This document shows, piece by piece, positions 49,665 to 59,527 of a DNA stretch of 64,000 nucleotides; the stretch's first letter is position 1; every line of letters starts with the position of its first letter. The notes beneath the pieces were generated by a model. The model made no database searches. It was given only the letters and a program-made list of their open reading frames with translations, and was not told where the DNA came from. The stretch spans positions 3,348,001-3,412,000 of the forward strand of contig NZ_JAUTAG010000001.1 of assembly GCF_030818255.1 (NCBI RefSeq), read 5' to 3'. Position numbers and translations under genes: made by a program. The stretch is from Microbacterium sp. SORGH_AS_0969 (GTDB lineage: Bacteria > Actinomycetota > Actinomycetes > Actinomycetales > Microbacteriaceae).

Positions 49665-50900
49665 ATGAACGCTCCCAGGCGCGCCGCGCGGCCCGGCCCC
49701 TCGCGACGAACCGTATCGATCGCACGCGTGGGGATCGCGACTCTCGCGATGGCCTTCGGGGCGAGCCTCACCGCATTGAGTGCGGTCTCGCTCCGCATGG
49801 CTCGTACCGTCATCACGCCCGCGGGTCGAGTTCCCAACACGCGGATCGTCTCGCTCGACACCGCCGCGCAGACGGTCACGCTCGACCGCACCGATGACAC
49901 CGCCCTACCGGGACGGTACGGGCTCTTCACCGTTGGAACCACCGACTATTTGCGGCTGGGGTCGGTGGTCGCCGACGACGGCGCAACCGTCACCCGGAAA
50001 CTCCTCACCCAGGTCGCCGCCGACGACAGTATCGCCGCCGAGGCGGCTTTCAGCGGCTGGTACTACGACGAACCCGATCAGCTCCGACTGCCGTACCGGT
50101 CGGTGCAGATCGAGACCCCCGTCGGGGCCTGCCCCGCGTGGGAGTTCCCCGCCGACGAGGAGTCCGGCGGGGAGGAGTCCAGCGACGAGGGGTCCGGTGT
50201 CTGGGTCATCCAGGTCCACGGTCGAGGGACGACGCGCGCCGAGACGCTTCGCGCCATCCCGGTCTTCCACGCCCTCGGTATCACGGCTCTCGCGGTGTCG
50301 TACCGCAACGACGGGGAGGCGCCGCAGAGCGCGAGCGGCACCTACGCGCTCGGCGCGACCGAGTGGCGCGACGTCGATGCCGCGATCGAGTACGCCGCGG
50401 CGCACGGGGCGCGACGCGTCATCCTCATGGGGTGGTCGATGGGCGGCGCGATGTGCCTCCAGACCGAAGCCTTCTCGACGCATCGCGACCTGATCGCGGG
50501 ACTCGTCCTGGAATCACCCGTCGTCGACTGGCGCACGGTTCTGCGCTATCAGAGCCGTCTCCTCAAGCTGCCCCGCCCGGTCCTCGGTCTGACGGAGCGC
50601 ATCCTCGACTCCGCTTGGGGTGCCCGCCTGGTCCGCGGCGAGGCCATCCCCCTCGACCGTCTCGACCGTGTCGCCCACGCGGACGACCTGCGGCATCCGG
50701 TCCTGATCCTCCACAGCGACGATGACGGCTTCGTGCCCAGCGACGCTTCGCACGCCCTCGCGGAGGCTCGCCCCGACCTCGTCACGATGGAGACGTTCGA
50801 GGTGGCGCGCCACACGAAGCTGTGGAACTACGACGAGACGCGCTTCACCCGCGTGATCCAGGACTGGGTACGGCGGCAGGGACTCGCGTCCGAAGAGTGA
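49665..50900 (+). CDS. Alpha/beta hydrolase with N-terminal membrane anchor
   Basis: A 411-residue protein: signal anchor at about residues 20-44 (VGIATLAMAFGASLTALSAV), a beta domain, then an alpha/beta hydrolase domain with nucleophile Ser258 in MGWSMGGAM, an acidic residue near HSDDDGFVP and a His in EVARHTKLWN. A low-complexity EESGGEESSDEG loop splits the fold. Probably faces outside the membrane. Substrate unknown; esterase or peptidase. TAGAGT box at 49650-49655 lies 9 nt before the ATG. Confidence 0.82.
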   Translation: MNAPRRAARPGPSRRTVSIARVGIATLAMAFGASLTALSAVSLRMARTVITPAGRVPNTRIVSLDTAAQTVTLDRTDDTALPGRYGLFTVGTTDYLRLGSVVADDGATVTRKLLTQVAADDSIAAEAAFSGWYYDEPDQLRLPYRSVQIETPVGACPAWEFPADEESGGEESSDEGSGVWVIQVHGRGTTRAETLRAIPVFHALGITALAVSYRNDGEAPQSASGTYALGATEWRDVDAAIEYAAAHGARRVILMGWSMGGAMCLQTEAFSTHRDLIAGLVLESPVVDWRTVLRYQSRLLKLPRPVLGLTERILDSAWGARLVRGEAIPLDRLDRVAHADDLRHPVLILHSDDDGFVPSDASHALAEARPDLVTMETFEVARHTKLWNYDETRFTRVIQDWVRRQGLASEE

Positions 50901-50928
50901 CGGATGCCGCCGTGCTCAGGCACAGCGT

Positions 50929-51369
50929 TCAGGCACCCCGCTTGGCGGCGACCTGACGCTTCGCGCGCATGAGCATGCCCGTCATGCCCGCGATCCGCAG
51001 CGGGCTGACCGCTCGGGTGAGGCCGATGCTCTGCGGGAAGTCGTCGGGAACGGCGAGGACCTCGTCGGCCGACAGCCCGGTCAGTCCCTGCGCCAGGATG
51101 CTCGCGAAACCGCGCGTCGTCGGGGCCTCGGCGGGTGCCGTGGCGTGCATCGCGACGCGGTCGGCGTCGTCGACCGTGACGATGATGTACACCGGCGACT
51201 GGCACTCTGCCACCCGCTCCTGCAGCTCGGGGTGATCGGCGTACTCGGCCGGCACCGCGGGGAGCTCCTGCGAGAACTCCAGCAGGAGCTGCAGCCGGTC
51301 GGGCTCGTCGAGCTCGAGGAACTCGTCGCGGATCTCGGCCAGGCGGGCGGGGAGGGTGTTCTCGGACAT
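50929..51369 (-). CDS. sufE: SufE family sulfur-acceptor protein
   Basis: A 146-residue SufE-type protein. SufE takes persulfide sulfur and hands it to the SUF iron-sulfur assembly system; the acceptor is Cys56 in VAECQSPVYI. ILAQGLTGLSADEVLAVPDDF and GMLMRAKRQV are family features. ATG at 51369 with GGAGG 9 nt upstream. It follows sseA by 34 bp, so the two are co-transcribed and may pass sulfur between them. Confidence 0.9.
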   Translation of the reverse strand: MSENTLPARLAEIRDEFLELDEPDRLQLLLEFSQELPAVPAEYADHPELQERVAECQSPVYIIVTVDDADRVAMHATAPAEAPTTRGFASILAQGLTGLSADEVLAVPDDFPQSIGLTRAVSPLRIAGMTGMLMRAKRQVAAKRGA

Positions 51370-51403
51370 CTCCGTCATCCTCCCACGCCCGCGAACGCCG
51401 GGC

Positions 51404-52306
<903 letters not shown>

Positions 52307-52426
52307 GGGAGATCTCCTCGGTCGGGGCAGGGGGTGCGGCGGCATAGGGTGGACACCGCACCATCGACCCTAGATCCGCGGCATGGGGCACGCACCCATC
52401 CCGTAAGACTCGGACACAGGACGGCC

Positions 52427-53464
52427 ATGACCTCCACTCCCGCCACGACCGGCCTCATCCACCTGACGGAGCGCGAGCCCGCCGTCACCGGTGCCGAGAT
52501 GGTGAACGCCCTCGTCCCGCCGCCGCAGTTCGACGGCGCGACCTTCGAGTCGTATCGGGCCGACGATGCCTACCCCTCGCAGCAGGAGGCCAAAGAACTC
52601 CTTCAGGCGTTCGCCGGAAAGCAGTCGAGCCCGGCGAAGAAGGGCGGGTTCTTCCGTCGCGCCGAGAAGGTCGCGCCGGTCAAGCCCGGGGTCTACCTCG
52701 ACGGCGGCTTCGGCGTCGGCAAGACACACCTGCTCGCCTCGATCTACCACGCGATGCCGGCCCGCCGGAAGTACTTCGGATCGTTCATCGAGTACACCGC
52801 GCTCGTCGGCGTGCTCGGCTACGCCAAGGCCGTGGAACTGTTCCGCGGGAGCGATCTTCTCTGCATCGACGAGTTCGAGCTCGACGACCCGGGCGACACC
52901 ATGGTCATGACCCGGCTGCTCGGGGAGCTCGTGGCATCCGGAACCCGGTTGGCAGCGACGTCGAACACTCCGCCCAACGCCCTCGGCGAGGGACGCTTCG
53001 CGGCGCAGGACTTCCTTCGCGAGATCCAGTCGATGGCGGACAGTTTCCGGACCATCCGCATCGACGGAACCGACTTCCGTCAGCGTGCGATCGACGGCGA
53101 GGCGAAGGTGCTCGGCGACGACGAGTACCGTCAGGCGATGGATGCCGCGGCCTCAGCCGGAGTGGCATCCGATGATGCGTTTTCCGACCTCGTCGGTCAC
53201 CTGGCCCGCGTGCACCCGTCGCGTTTCATCCGTCTGATCGACGGCGTCGACACGATCGGGCTGCGTGACGTGCAGGTCCTGCACGACCAGTCCGCCGCCC
53301 TGCGTCTGGTCGCGTTCATCGACCGCGCGTACGACGCGCAGATCCCGATCCGGGCAACCGGCGTCCCGCTGAACACGGTCTTCAGCGACGAGATGCTCGC
53401 GGGCGGGTACCGCAAGAAGTACTTGCGCGCCACGTCGCGGCTCGTCGCCCTTACACACTCTTGA
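52427..53464 (+). CDS. zapE: Cell division protein ZapE (AFG1-like ATPase)
   Basis: A 345-residue AFG1/ZapE P-loop ATPase. Walker A GGFGVGKTH at residues 93-101, Walker B LLCIDEFELDD, sensor AATSNTPPNALGEGRF. In E. coli ZapE acts at the Z-ring; the actinobacterial role is not shown. Insert KQSSPAKKGGFFRRAEKV precedes Walker A. ATG at 52427 with AGGA 6 nt upstream. Divergent from sseA, sharing 120 bp. Confidence 0.9.
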   Translation: MTSTPATTGLIHLTEREPAVTGAEMVNALVPPPQFDGATFESYRADDAYPSQQEAKELLQAFAGKQSSPAKKGGFFRRAEKVAPVKPGVYLDGGFGVGKTHLLASIYHAMPARRKYFGSFIEYTALVGVLGYAKAVELFRGSDLLCIDEFELDDPGDTMVMTRLLGELVASGTRLAATSNTPPNALGEGRFAAQDFLREIQSMADSFRTIRIDGTDFRQRAIDGEAKVLGDDEYRQAMDAAASAGVASDDAFSDLVGHLARVHPSRFIRLIDGVDTIGLRDVQVLHDQSAALRLVAFIDRAYDAQIPIRATGVPLNTVFSDEMLAGGYRKKYLRATSRLVALTHS

Positions 53465-53497
53465 TCCAGCGTCCTCATCTGCGCCTCTCGGCCGCGC

Positions 53498-53555
53498 GAA
53501 ACGCGATGTTTACGTGAGGCCGATCTCCGTAACGTCCCCGTAACACCTCTCGAAC
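53498..53555 (+). promoter_or_regulatory. GlnR-like box upstream of amt
   Basis: Pentamers spaced by 6 nt: GAAAC (53498) and TTTAC (53509) as one pair, then GTAAC (53529), GTAAC (53540) and CGAAC (53551), in 11-bp phase, matching the gTnAC-n6-GaAAC pattern. The nearest match is 79 bp before the amt start. Confidence 0.65.
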
Positions 53556-53633
53556 GGAGATGGAAACCGGGGCTGGGAACACTGGGGGGACCCGACGCTA
53601 CACCTGCGTCCCTGCAGAGAGGTTTCCTCCGAG

Positions 53634-54908
53634 ATGGATCAAGGCAACACCGCATTCATCCTGCTAGCAGCCGCCCTCGTGCTGCTCATGACGCCAGGAC
53701 TCGCATTCTTCTACGGCGGTCTCGTCAAGGCCAAGAGCGTTATCAGCATGATGATGATGAGCTTCGGCGCGATGGGCCTGATCGGCGTGCTGTGGGTGCT
53801 CTACGGCTACGCGATCGCCTTCCCGGCGACCGACGCCGGCGTCACCCAGCTTCCCTGGATGATCGACTGGAACGAGTTCGGTCTCGCCAGCGTCCTCGAG
53901 ACGCCTGAGGGCGCCGCGTACCCGCCGCTGGCCTTCGTCGCCTTCCAGGCCACCTTCGCCATCATCACCGTCGCCCTGGTTTCGGGCGCCATCGCCGATC
54001 GCGCCAAGTTCGGCGCCTGGATGATCTTCGCCTTCGTGTGGTCGACGGTCGTCTACTTCCCCGTCGCCAGCTGGGTTTTCAACTTCGGTCTCGCCGAGGA
54101 CGGCTCGTTCTCCTACGGCGGCTGGATCACCCACGGTATGCAGGACGTGTTCGGCGTCGGTGCGATCGACTTCGCCGGTGGTACCGCGGTCCACATCAAC
54201 GCCGGTGCCGCCGCCCTCGCCCTCGCTCTGGTCCTCGGCAAGCGCGTCGGCTTCCAGAAGGGCGCCCACGTCCCCCACAACCCGCCGTTCGTGCTCCTGG
54301 GCGCCGGTCTGCTGTGGTTCGGCTGGTTCGGCTTCAACGCTGGCTCCGAGCTCGCCGCTGACGGCACCGCCGCCCTGGCCTTCGTCAACACGATCGCCGC
54401 TCCCGCAGCAGCCCTGCTCAGCTGGCTGATCGTCGAGAAGATCAAGGACGGCAAGCCCACCTCCGTGGGTGCCGCGTCGGGCGCCGTCGCCGGTCTCGTC
54501 GCGATCACCCCGGCGTGCGCCGCACTGACGCCGATCTGGGCCATCGTGCTGGGTCTCGTCGCCGGTGCCGTCTGCGCCCTCGCGATCGAGCTGAAGTTCA
54601 AGCTCGGCTTCGACGACTCGCTCGACGTGGTCGGCATCCACCTCGTCGGCGGTCTGCTCGGAACGCTGTACCTCGGCATCTTCGCCAACACCACCGGCCT
54701 CATCTACAGCGGCTCGCTGAACCAGCTGCTGGTGCAGGCGATCGCCGCCCTCGCAGTCCTGGTGTACTCGTTCGTTCTCGCCTTCGTCATCGGCTTCGCG
54801 ATCGAGAAGACGATCGGCTTCCGCGTCAAGAACGAGGACGAGATCGCCGGTATCGACACCGTGGTTCACGGTGAAGAGGGCTACGTCCTGACCGACGCTC
54901 GCGCCTGA
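53634..54908 (+). CDS. amt: Ammonium transporter
   Basis: A 424-residue Amt/Rh-family channel with eleven predicted helices. The first helix has family features FILLAAALVLLMTPGLAFFY; AIDFAGGTAVHINAGAAALA carries one of the twin pore histidines and the second is near VVGIHLVGGLLGTLYLG. The C-terminal tail is acidic. It takes up ammonium for the GlnA route; no glnB/glnD PII genes follow, unlike the usual amtB-glnK-glnD order. A GlnR-like box lies upstream. Confidence 0.95.
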   Translation: MDQGNTAFILLAAALVLLMTPGLAFFYGGLVKAKSVISMMMMSFGAMGLIGVLWVLYGYAIAFPATDAGVTQLPWMIDWNEFGLASVLETPEGAAYPPLAFVAFQATFAIITVALVSGAIADRAKFGAWMIFAFVWSTVVYFPVASWVFNFGLAEDGSFSYGGWITHGMQDVFGVGAIDFAGGTAVHINAGAAALALALVLGKRVGFQKGAHVPHNPPFVLLGAGLLWFGWFGFNAGSELAADGTAALAFVNTIAAPAAALLSWLIVEKIKDGKPTSVGAASGAVAGLVAITPACAALTPIWAIVLGLVAGAVCALAIELKFKLGFDDSLDVVGIHLVGGLLGTLYLGIFANTTGLIYSGSLNQLLVQAIAALAVLVYSFVLAFVIGFAIEKTIGFRVKNEDEIAGIDTVVHGEEGYVLTDARA

Positions 54909-55031
54909 GCATCTCCACCCCGGACGGGGCGTCACCGGTTCGTCGGTGGCGCCCCGTCTCTCGTTTTCGCCCCGCGCTGCCGTGCGCCGCGCTCCGTCGG
55001 ATTCGAGTCCGCGGATGCCTAGGGTGGGGGA

Positions 55032-55541
55032 ATGGGAACCACCTCTCGTCTCGTGTCGGCATTCCTCGGGATGTTCCGCTCGACGGCACCGGCCAGGCCG
55101 GCCTCTGCGCCCGCACGAGCCGTCACGGCGCCAGCCGACGCCCAGACGCTCGAAATCGAGCCGCCGCGCCGCCTCACGATCTCGTACGCCCCGCAGCGCG
55201 ACAATGCGCCGGACGGGGGAGAGATCGTCTGGACGTGGGTGCCGTACGAAGAGCGCGACGGGCGTGGCAAGGATCGTCCCGTCCTCGTCATCGGACGGGC
55301 GGATGCCACCCGCTCGTACGCCGTACGGCTGACCAGCAAGCCGCACGACGGCGATCGGCAGTACCTGTCGCTTGGCACGGGGGAGTGGGACCCGCAGCGG
55401 CGTCCCTCATGGGTCGACATCGAGCAGCTGTACCTCGTGCACGATGCCGGGATGCGTCGAGAGGCCGCCGCCCTGGATCGGCGGCGCTTCGACACGGTCG
55501 CGGCCGCACTGACGGCCCGCTACGGGTGGAAGCGCGGCTGA
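55032..55541 (+). CDS. PemK/MazF-like protein
   Basis: A 169-residue protein. After a basic, Ala/Pro-rich N-terminus, the domain from about residue 47 (ISYAPQRDNAPDGGEIVW, PYEERDGRGKDRPVLVIGR) is a PemK/MazF-type beta barrel, the fold of mRNA-cleaving toxins. No antitoxin gene is next to it, so a toxin role is doubtful; such solitary proteins are common in actinobacteria. TAGGGT (55020-55025) is 6 nt before the ATG, a leaderless start. Confidence 0.8.
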   Translation: MGTTSRLVSAFLGMFRSTAPARPASAPARAVTAPADAQTLEIEPPRRLTISYAPQRDNAPDGGEIVWTWVPYEERDGRGKDRPVLVIGRADATRSYAVRLTSKPHDGDRQYLSLGTGEWDPQRRPSWVDIEQLYLVHDAGMRREAAALDRRRFDTVAAALTARYGWKRG

Positions 55542-55563
55542 CGACGGCTGCCAGGATGGGGGG

Positions 55564-56079
55564 ATGAGCACCGTTTCCCCCATCGCCGTCGACACCGCCG
55601 CGGCTCTTCGCCTGTGGCAGGAATACGCCGACGCCCGTCCCGACGCCGTCGCCGCCTGTCCCGAGTACACCGTCGAGCACTTCGGCGACTCCGAGAGGCT
55701 GGCGGACGAGTTGCTCGCGTGCGTGCTCGAGGGAGAGAAGCGGGCGACCTCGTCGCTCGTCGCGGAGTACATCGCGGAGCGGCAGCAGCTGCCGCGGATC
55801 GGCTCGCACTGGATCGCCTGCGACGGTCGAGGGGTGCCCCGGGCCATCCTGCGGACGACCGAGATGCGTCTGGGGGTCTTCTCCAGCGCGGACGCGCGAT
55901 TCGCGTTCGACGAGGGCGAGGACGACCGGTCCCTCGAGAGCTGGCAGATCGAGCACCGTCGCTACTGGACGCGGATTTGCGCCGCCCTCGGGCGCGAGTG
56001 GTCCGAGGACGACGACGAGATCGTCTTCGAGCGCTTCACGGTGGCGTGGCCACCGGAGCACAGGGACGGCGGGCACTGA
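55564..56079 (+). CDS. ASCH domain protein
   Basis: A 171-residue protein with the ASCH pattern: LRLWQEYADARP, GEKRATSSLVAEYI, and IEHRRYWTRICAALGREWSE. ASCH domains (EVE/PUA-like) are thought to bind RNA or modified nucleobases, but this actinobacterial group has no proven role. It follows the MazF-like gene by 22 bp in the same direction, so the two may be co-transcribed. Confidence 0.85.
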   Translation: MSTVSPIAVDTAAALRLWQEYADARPDAVAACPEYTVEHFGDSERLADELLACVLEGEKRATSSLVAEYIAERQQLPRIGSHWIACDGRGVPRAILRTTEMRLGVFSSADARFAFDEGEDDRSLESWQIEHRRYWTRICAALGREWSEDDDEIVFERFTVAWPPEHRDGGH

Positions 56080-56153
56080 TCGACCGCGTCGTCGCGGAGC
56101 GCGCGGAGGCCCTGGGCGAACCGCGAGAACGTCGATGGAGAGGAGCGGGGTCG

Positions 56154-57305
56154 GTGGGTGGGAGTCGTCATCGCCGCGGTTCACGCTCGCGCGGGTTTTC
56201 CGGCACTCGGTTGCGGAGGAGCCTTCTGACGGGACTGATCCTCGGACTCACCGTGTTCCTGGGGCTCTGGTTGACGGTCACGCCGGAGGATCTGGCCGCA
56301 CGATGGACTCAGCTCGCTTTGGGCGCTACGGCGGTGGCCGGTGTGATGGCCGGTTCGCGCCTGCCGTTTCTCGGAGTGGTCGTGACGACTGCCGCGACAG
56401 CATGCGCATGGACCCTCCACGTCACTGCTGATCCGTTCATGTTGACGGGATTCGCGGTGTTCCGACTGGCGGAGAAGCGCGGAGGACGCAGGTTCCCGTG
56501 GTGGATGTTCGCCGGCGTCGTCCTCGTGGTGCTCACCTCGGCGTTCCTCGGTACGGAGGGCGTGGAGGATCGTTTCCGCGGGATGGTGTTGAGCGCTGTC
56601 GTGTTGTGCGTCGCGTGGGTGCTCGGCGTGCGGACACGAGAGGTCAGGGAGGAAGCGGCGGCTCGGTCGCGCGCCGAGGAGCGTCTTCGCGTGGCGCGCG
56701 ACGTACACGATGTGCTGTCTCACTCCCTCGGAACGATCGGGGTGCAAGCGGGAGTCGCCGCCCATGTGAGCACCCTCGGCACCGAGCAATTGCGTGAGGT
56801 GCTGCGGGGGATCGAGGGTGATGCGAGAGCCTCTCTGTTTCAGTTGAAAGCCCTCCTGCAGAGGGAGCGAACCGGCACCGAGGCGGAGAATGTCGCGTCG
56901 AGTCCCCTGTCGACAGCGCTCGCACGTCTTGCGATGTCCGCTGAGCGGGCCGGTATCTGCGTCCGTGTCGACTCCGACGAAACGATCGATGGGCTTCCGT
57001 CCGATGTACGTACGACGGTGCTCAGAGTTGTCCAAGAAGCGATGACGAACGTCATCCGGCACGCGGCGGCGTCCCTCGCCATCGTGAGGCTTCACGTGTC
57101 CTCGGAGTCGGTGACGGTGGGGATTCAGGACGACGGGCAAGGCGCTCCGCGCACGTTCCAGCCCGGTCACGGTTTGGCGGGTATGCGCGAGAGGATCGAG
57201 CTCCTGGGTGGGACGGTGGACTTTGCCTCCTCGACGTCGGGCTTCACGGTGTCGGCGACCATTCCGCTAGTGGGAACTCCGAGCAGACCGCAAGGACGAA
57301 TGTGA
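56154..57305 (+). CDS. Sensor histidine kinase (NarL-type)
   Basis: A 383-residue kinase. Four to five N-terminal transmembrane segments (about residues 22-155) with no extracytoplasmic domain, typical of kinases that sense through the membrane or an ABC partner. HisKA_3 motif RDVHDVLSHSLG with phosphorylated His185; HATPase N-box VVQEAMTNVIRHA and G-box GLAGMRERIELL. GTG at 56154 with GAGGAG 8 nt upstream. Its stop overlaps the response regulator (GTGA). Confidence 0.88.
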   Translation: MGGSRHRRGSRSRGFSGTRLRRSLLTGLILGLTVFLGLWLTVTPEDLAARWTQLALGATAVAGVMAGSRLPFLGVVVTTAATACAWTLHVTADPFMLTGFAVFRLAEKRGGRRFPWWMFAGVVLVVLTSAFLGTEGVEDRFRGMVLSAVVLCVAWVLGVRTREVREEAAARSRAEERLRVARDVHDVLSHSLGTIGVQAGVAAHVSTLGTEQLREVLRGIEGDARASLFQLKALLQRERTGTEAENVASSPLSTALARLAMSAERAGICVRVDSDETIDGLPSDVRTTVLRVVQEAMTNVIRHAAASLAIVRLHVSSESVTVGIQDDGQGAPRTFQPGHGLAGMRERIELLGGTVDFASSTSGFTVSATIPLVGTPSRPQGRM

Positions 57306-57946
57306 TCAGGGTGCTCATCGCGGACGATGAACCGTCGATCCGCTCATCGCTTCGAATGCTGGTCGACAGCGAGGCCGGCATGGAGGTGGTTGGCGAGGCT
57401 ACAGACGGCACGGACGCGGTCGAGCGTGCGGCAAGTCTGCATCCGGATGTCGTCTTGATGGACGTGCAGATGCCGCGGATGACCGGGCTGGAAGCGACCC
57501 GCGTCCTCGCCGGGGAGCCCGACGGGCCGCGGGTGATCGTGCTGACGATGTTCGATCTCGATGAGTACGTGTACGAGGCACTCCGGGCCGGCGCCTCAGG
57601 GTTCCTGCTGAAGAACAGTCCGCCCGGCGAGGTGCTGCACGCAGTACGCGTGACACACGAGGGCAATGCGCTGCTCGCCCCGGAAGTGACGAAGCGGTTG
57701 ATCGGACGTTTCGCCCCCGTGCGCGAGGACCACCGACTCAGCCACCTCACGGCGCGGGAGCGCGAGACGCTGGCTCTCATCGGGCAGGGCAGATCGAACG
57801 CCGAGATCGCGGATGACCTGTTCGTCACCGTGACGACCGTGCGCACCTACGTGAGCCGGATTCTGACGAAACTCCAGGCCCGGGACCGGGCGGGGCTCGT
57901 CGTCATCGCTTACGAGAACGGCATTGTGACCCCGGCATCCACGTGA
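57302..57946 (+). CDS. LuxR/NarL family response regulator
   Basis: A 214-residue regulator. Receiver domain with acidic pocket (IADDE), phospho-acceptor Asp54 (VVLMDVQMP), Thr82 and Lys104; the C-terminal LuxR helix-turn-helix LTARERETLALIGQGRSNAE. Partner of the overlapping histidine kinase, and by position the likely regulator of the ABC genes that follow. Confidence 0.92.
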   Translation: MIRVLIADDEPSIRSSLRMLVDSEAGMEVVGEATDGTDAVERAASLHPDVVLMDVQMPRMTGLEATRVLAGEPDGPRVIVLTMFDLDEYVYEALRAGASGFLLKNSPPGEVLHAVRVTHEGNALLAPEVTKRLIGRFAPVREDHRLSHLTARERETLALIGQGRSNAEIADDLFVTVTTVRTYVSRILTKLQARDRAGLVVIAYENGIVTPAST

Positions 57947-58021
57947 TCCGATGACCCGAAGCCCGCGATTGTCAACTCTCGCAGACTGACGCCGGCACGC
58001 CGGCCCAGTTGGCTGGGAGGC

Positions 58022-58759
58022 ATGATCGAAGTCAGTCACCTGGTCAAGCGTCACGGCTCACGCACCGTGGTCGACGATGTCAGTTTCACCGCTCTTCCGG
58101 GGCGGGTCACCGGCTGTCTCGGACCCAACGGCGCGGGGAAGAGCTCGACGCTGCGGGTCTTGCTCGGATTGGATCGTGCGACCAGCGGCACCGCGCTGAT
58201 CGATGGTCGGCCGTATCGATCGCTGGAACGTCCGTTGTGGACGGTGGGAGCGATGCTCGACGGCCCCGGCGCGAACACGGGCCGCACCGCGAAGGCGCAC
58301 CTGACCTGGGTGGCGCAGTCGAACGCCATCCCCAACCGACGAGTGGACGAGGTACTGGAGCTCACCGGACTGCGGGATGCCGCGAAAATGAGAATCCGCG
58401 GATTCTCGCTCGGTATGGGGCGACGGCTCGGCATCGCCACAGCCCTCCTCGGCGACCCTGACGTGCTCGTGCTGGACGAGCCCACAAACGGACTCGATCC
58501 CGACGGCATCCGTTGGACGAGGCGCTTTCTGCGCTTCCTCGCCGACGATGGCAAGGCTGTGTTGGTGTCGAGTCACCTGATGAGCGAGATGCAGGACACC
58601 GCCGACGATGTCGTGATCATCGCTCGCGGCCGCGTTCTCGCAACGGGCAGCACAGCAGAGGTCATCGGCACGCACCGCACCCTGGAAGACGCGTTCTTCG
58701 AGCTCACGGACAAGCACACCGACTACCGGGCCGGAGACGTGGACGGGGCGACGGCATGA
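58022..58759 (+). CDS. ABC transporter ATP-binding protein
   Basis: A 245-residue ATPase. Walker A GPNGAGKS (residues 34-41), Walker B VLVLDEPTNGLDPDG, H-loop SSHLMSE. The signature is degenerate, FSLGMGRR rather than LSGGQ, as in BcrA/ABC-2 drug-efflux and immunity ATPases. Followed by two permease genes with a 4-bp ATGA overlap with the first. Probable export or self-protection against an antimicrobial, inferred from kinase/regulator linkage. Confidence 0.9.
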   Translation: MIEVSHLVKRHGSRTVVDDVSFTALPGRVTGCLGPNGAGKSSTLRVLLGLDRATSGTALIDGRPYRSLERPLWTVGAMLDGPGANTGRTAKAHLTWVAQSNAIPNRRVDEVLELTGLRDAAKMRIRGFSLGMGRRLGIATALLGDPDVLVLDEPTNGLDPDGIRWTRRFLRFLADDGKAVLVSSHLMSEMQDTADDVVIIARGRVLATGSTAEVIGTHRTLEDAFFELTDKHTDYRAGDVDGATA

Positions 58760-59520
58760 ACGGTCTCCTGCCCCTCGTGCGTTCCGAAGCCACCAAACTT
58801 CGCACCGGCCGCGCAACGTGGATTCTCGGGGCCGCAGCCGTCCTCGGCAGCTGGCCGATGGCCTGGGCCAACGCGGCGACCGCCGTCGGGGTGGCGTCCG
58901 ATGACCCACGCCTCTTCTCTTCCGAACCGATCCCTCTCGCGTTCCAGGGGTTCGAGATGGCCGGGTTCGGGTATGTCCTCGTCGTCGTCCTCTCCGCGCT
59001 GTGGGCCGGAAGCGAGTACGGCGGCAATCAACAGATTCGCACGACGCTGCTGGCCACCCCACAGCGGTTGCGCGTGTTCGCAACGAAGACGCTGCTGCTC
59101 GCGATCACGGTCGCGGCGATCGCCTTCTCGACCATGTGGGGCACTCTGGTGATCACGCACCTCGTGGGAGAGACCGGTGTCGATCCGTGGACGTTGAACC
59201 CGGCGATCTGGGCGAACCTCGGCGGCGTCACCGTCGCATGGACGCTCACCGCGCTGACGGCCTTCGCCGTCGGCGTGCTCGCCCGCACTGTCATCCTGCC
59301 GCTCATCCTCGTCGTCCCGCTCGTCATCGGGGTCGGTGACTTCCTCACCGTGTTCTGGGCCGGCGCGAAGTATCTCCCCGTTGCCGCGGGTGCCGCTCTT
59401 TCCTCGAACCCCGCGACCGGCACATACCTCGACCCGCCCTTGGGCGGCATCGTCCAAGCCGGATGGGCAACGGTGCTGCTCACCGCAGCAGCGGTCTCGT
59501 TCGTGCGCCGAGACCTGTGA
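58756..59520 (+). CDS. ABC-2 type permease, first copy
   Basis: A 254-residue permease starting MNGLLPLVRSEATKLRTGR and containing about six transmembrane helices; a signature segment is FEMAGFGYVLVVVLSALWAG followed by QIRTTLLATPQRLRVFATK. It is clearly paralogous to the next gene. Translation is coupled to the ATPase (ATGA). Confidence 0.88.
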   Translation: MNGLLPLVRSEATKLRTGRATWILGAAAVLGSWPMAWANAATAVGVASDDPRLFSSEPIPLAFQGFEMAGFGYVLVVVLSALWAGSEYGGNQQIRTTLLATPQRLRVFATKTLLLAITVAAIAFSTMWGTLVITHLVGETGVDPWTLNPAIWANLGGVTVAWTLTALTAFAVGVLARTVILPLILVVPLVIGVGDFLTVFWAGAKYLPVAAGAALSSNPATGTYLDPPLGGIVQAGWATVLLTAAAVSFVRRDL

Positions 59521-59527
59521 GGCACAG

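Noticed and set aside
55032-55541. Complete toxin-antitoxin operon
   Set aside because: No small antitoxin gene on either side; the upstream region ends with amt.
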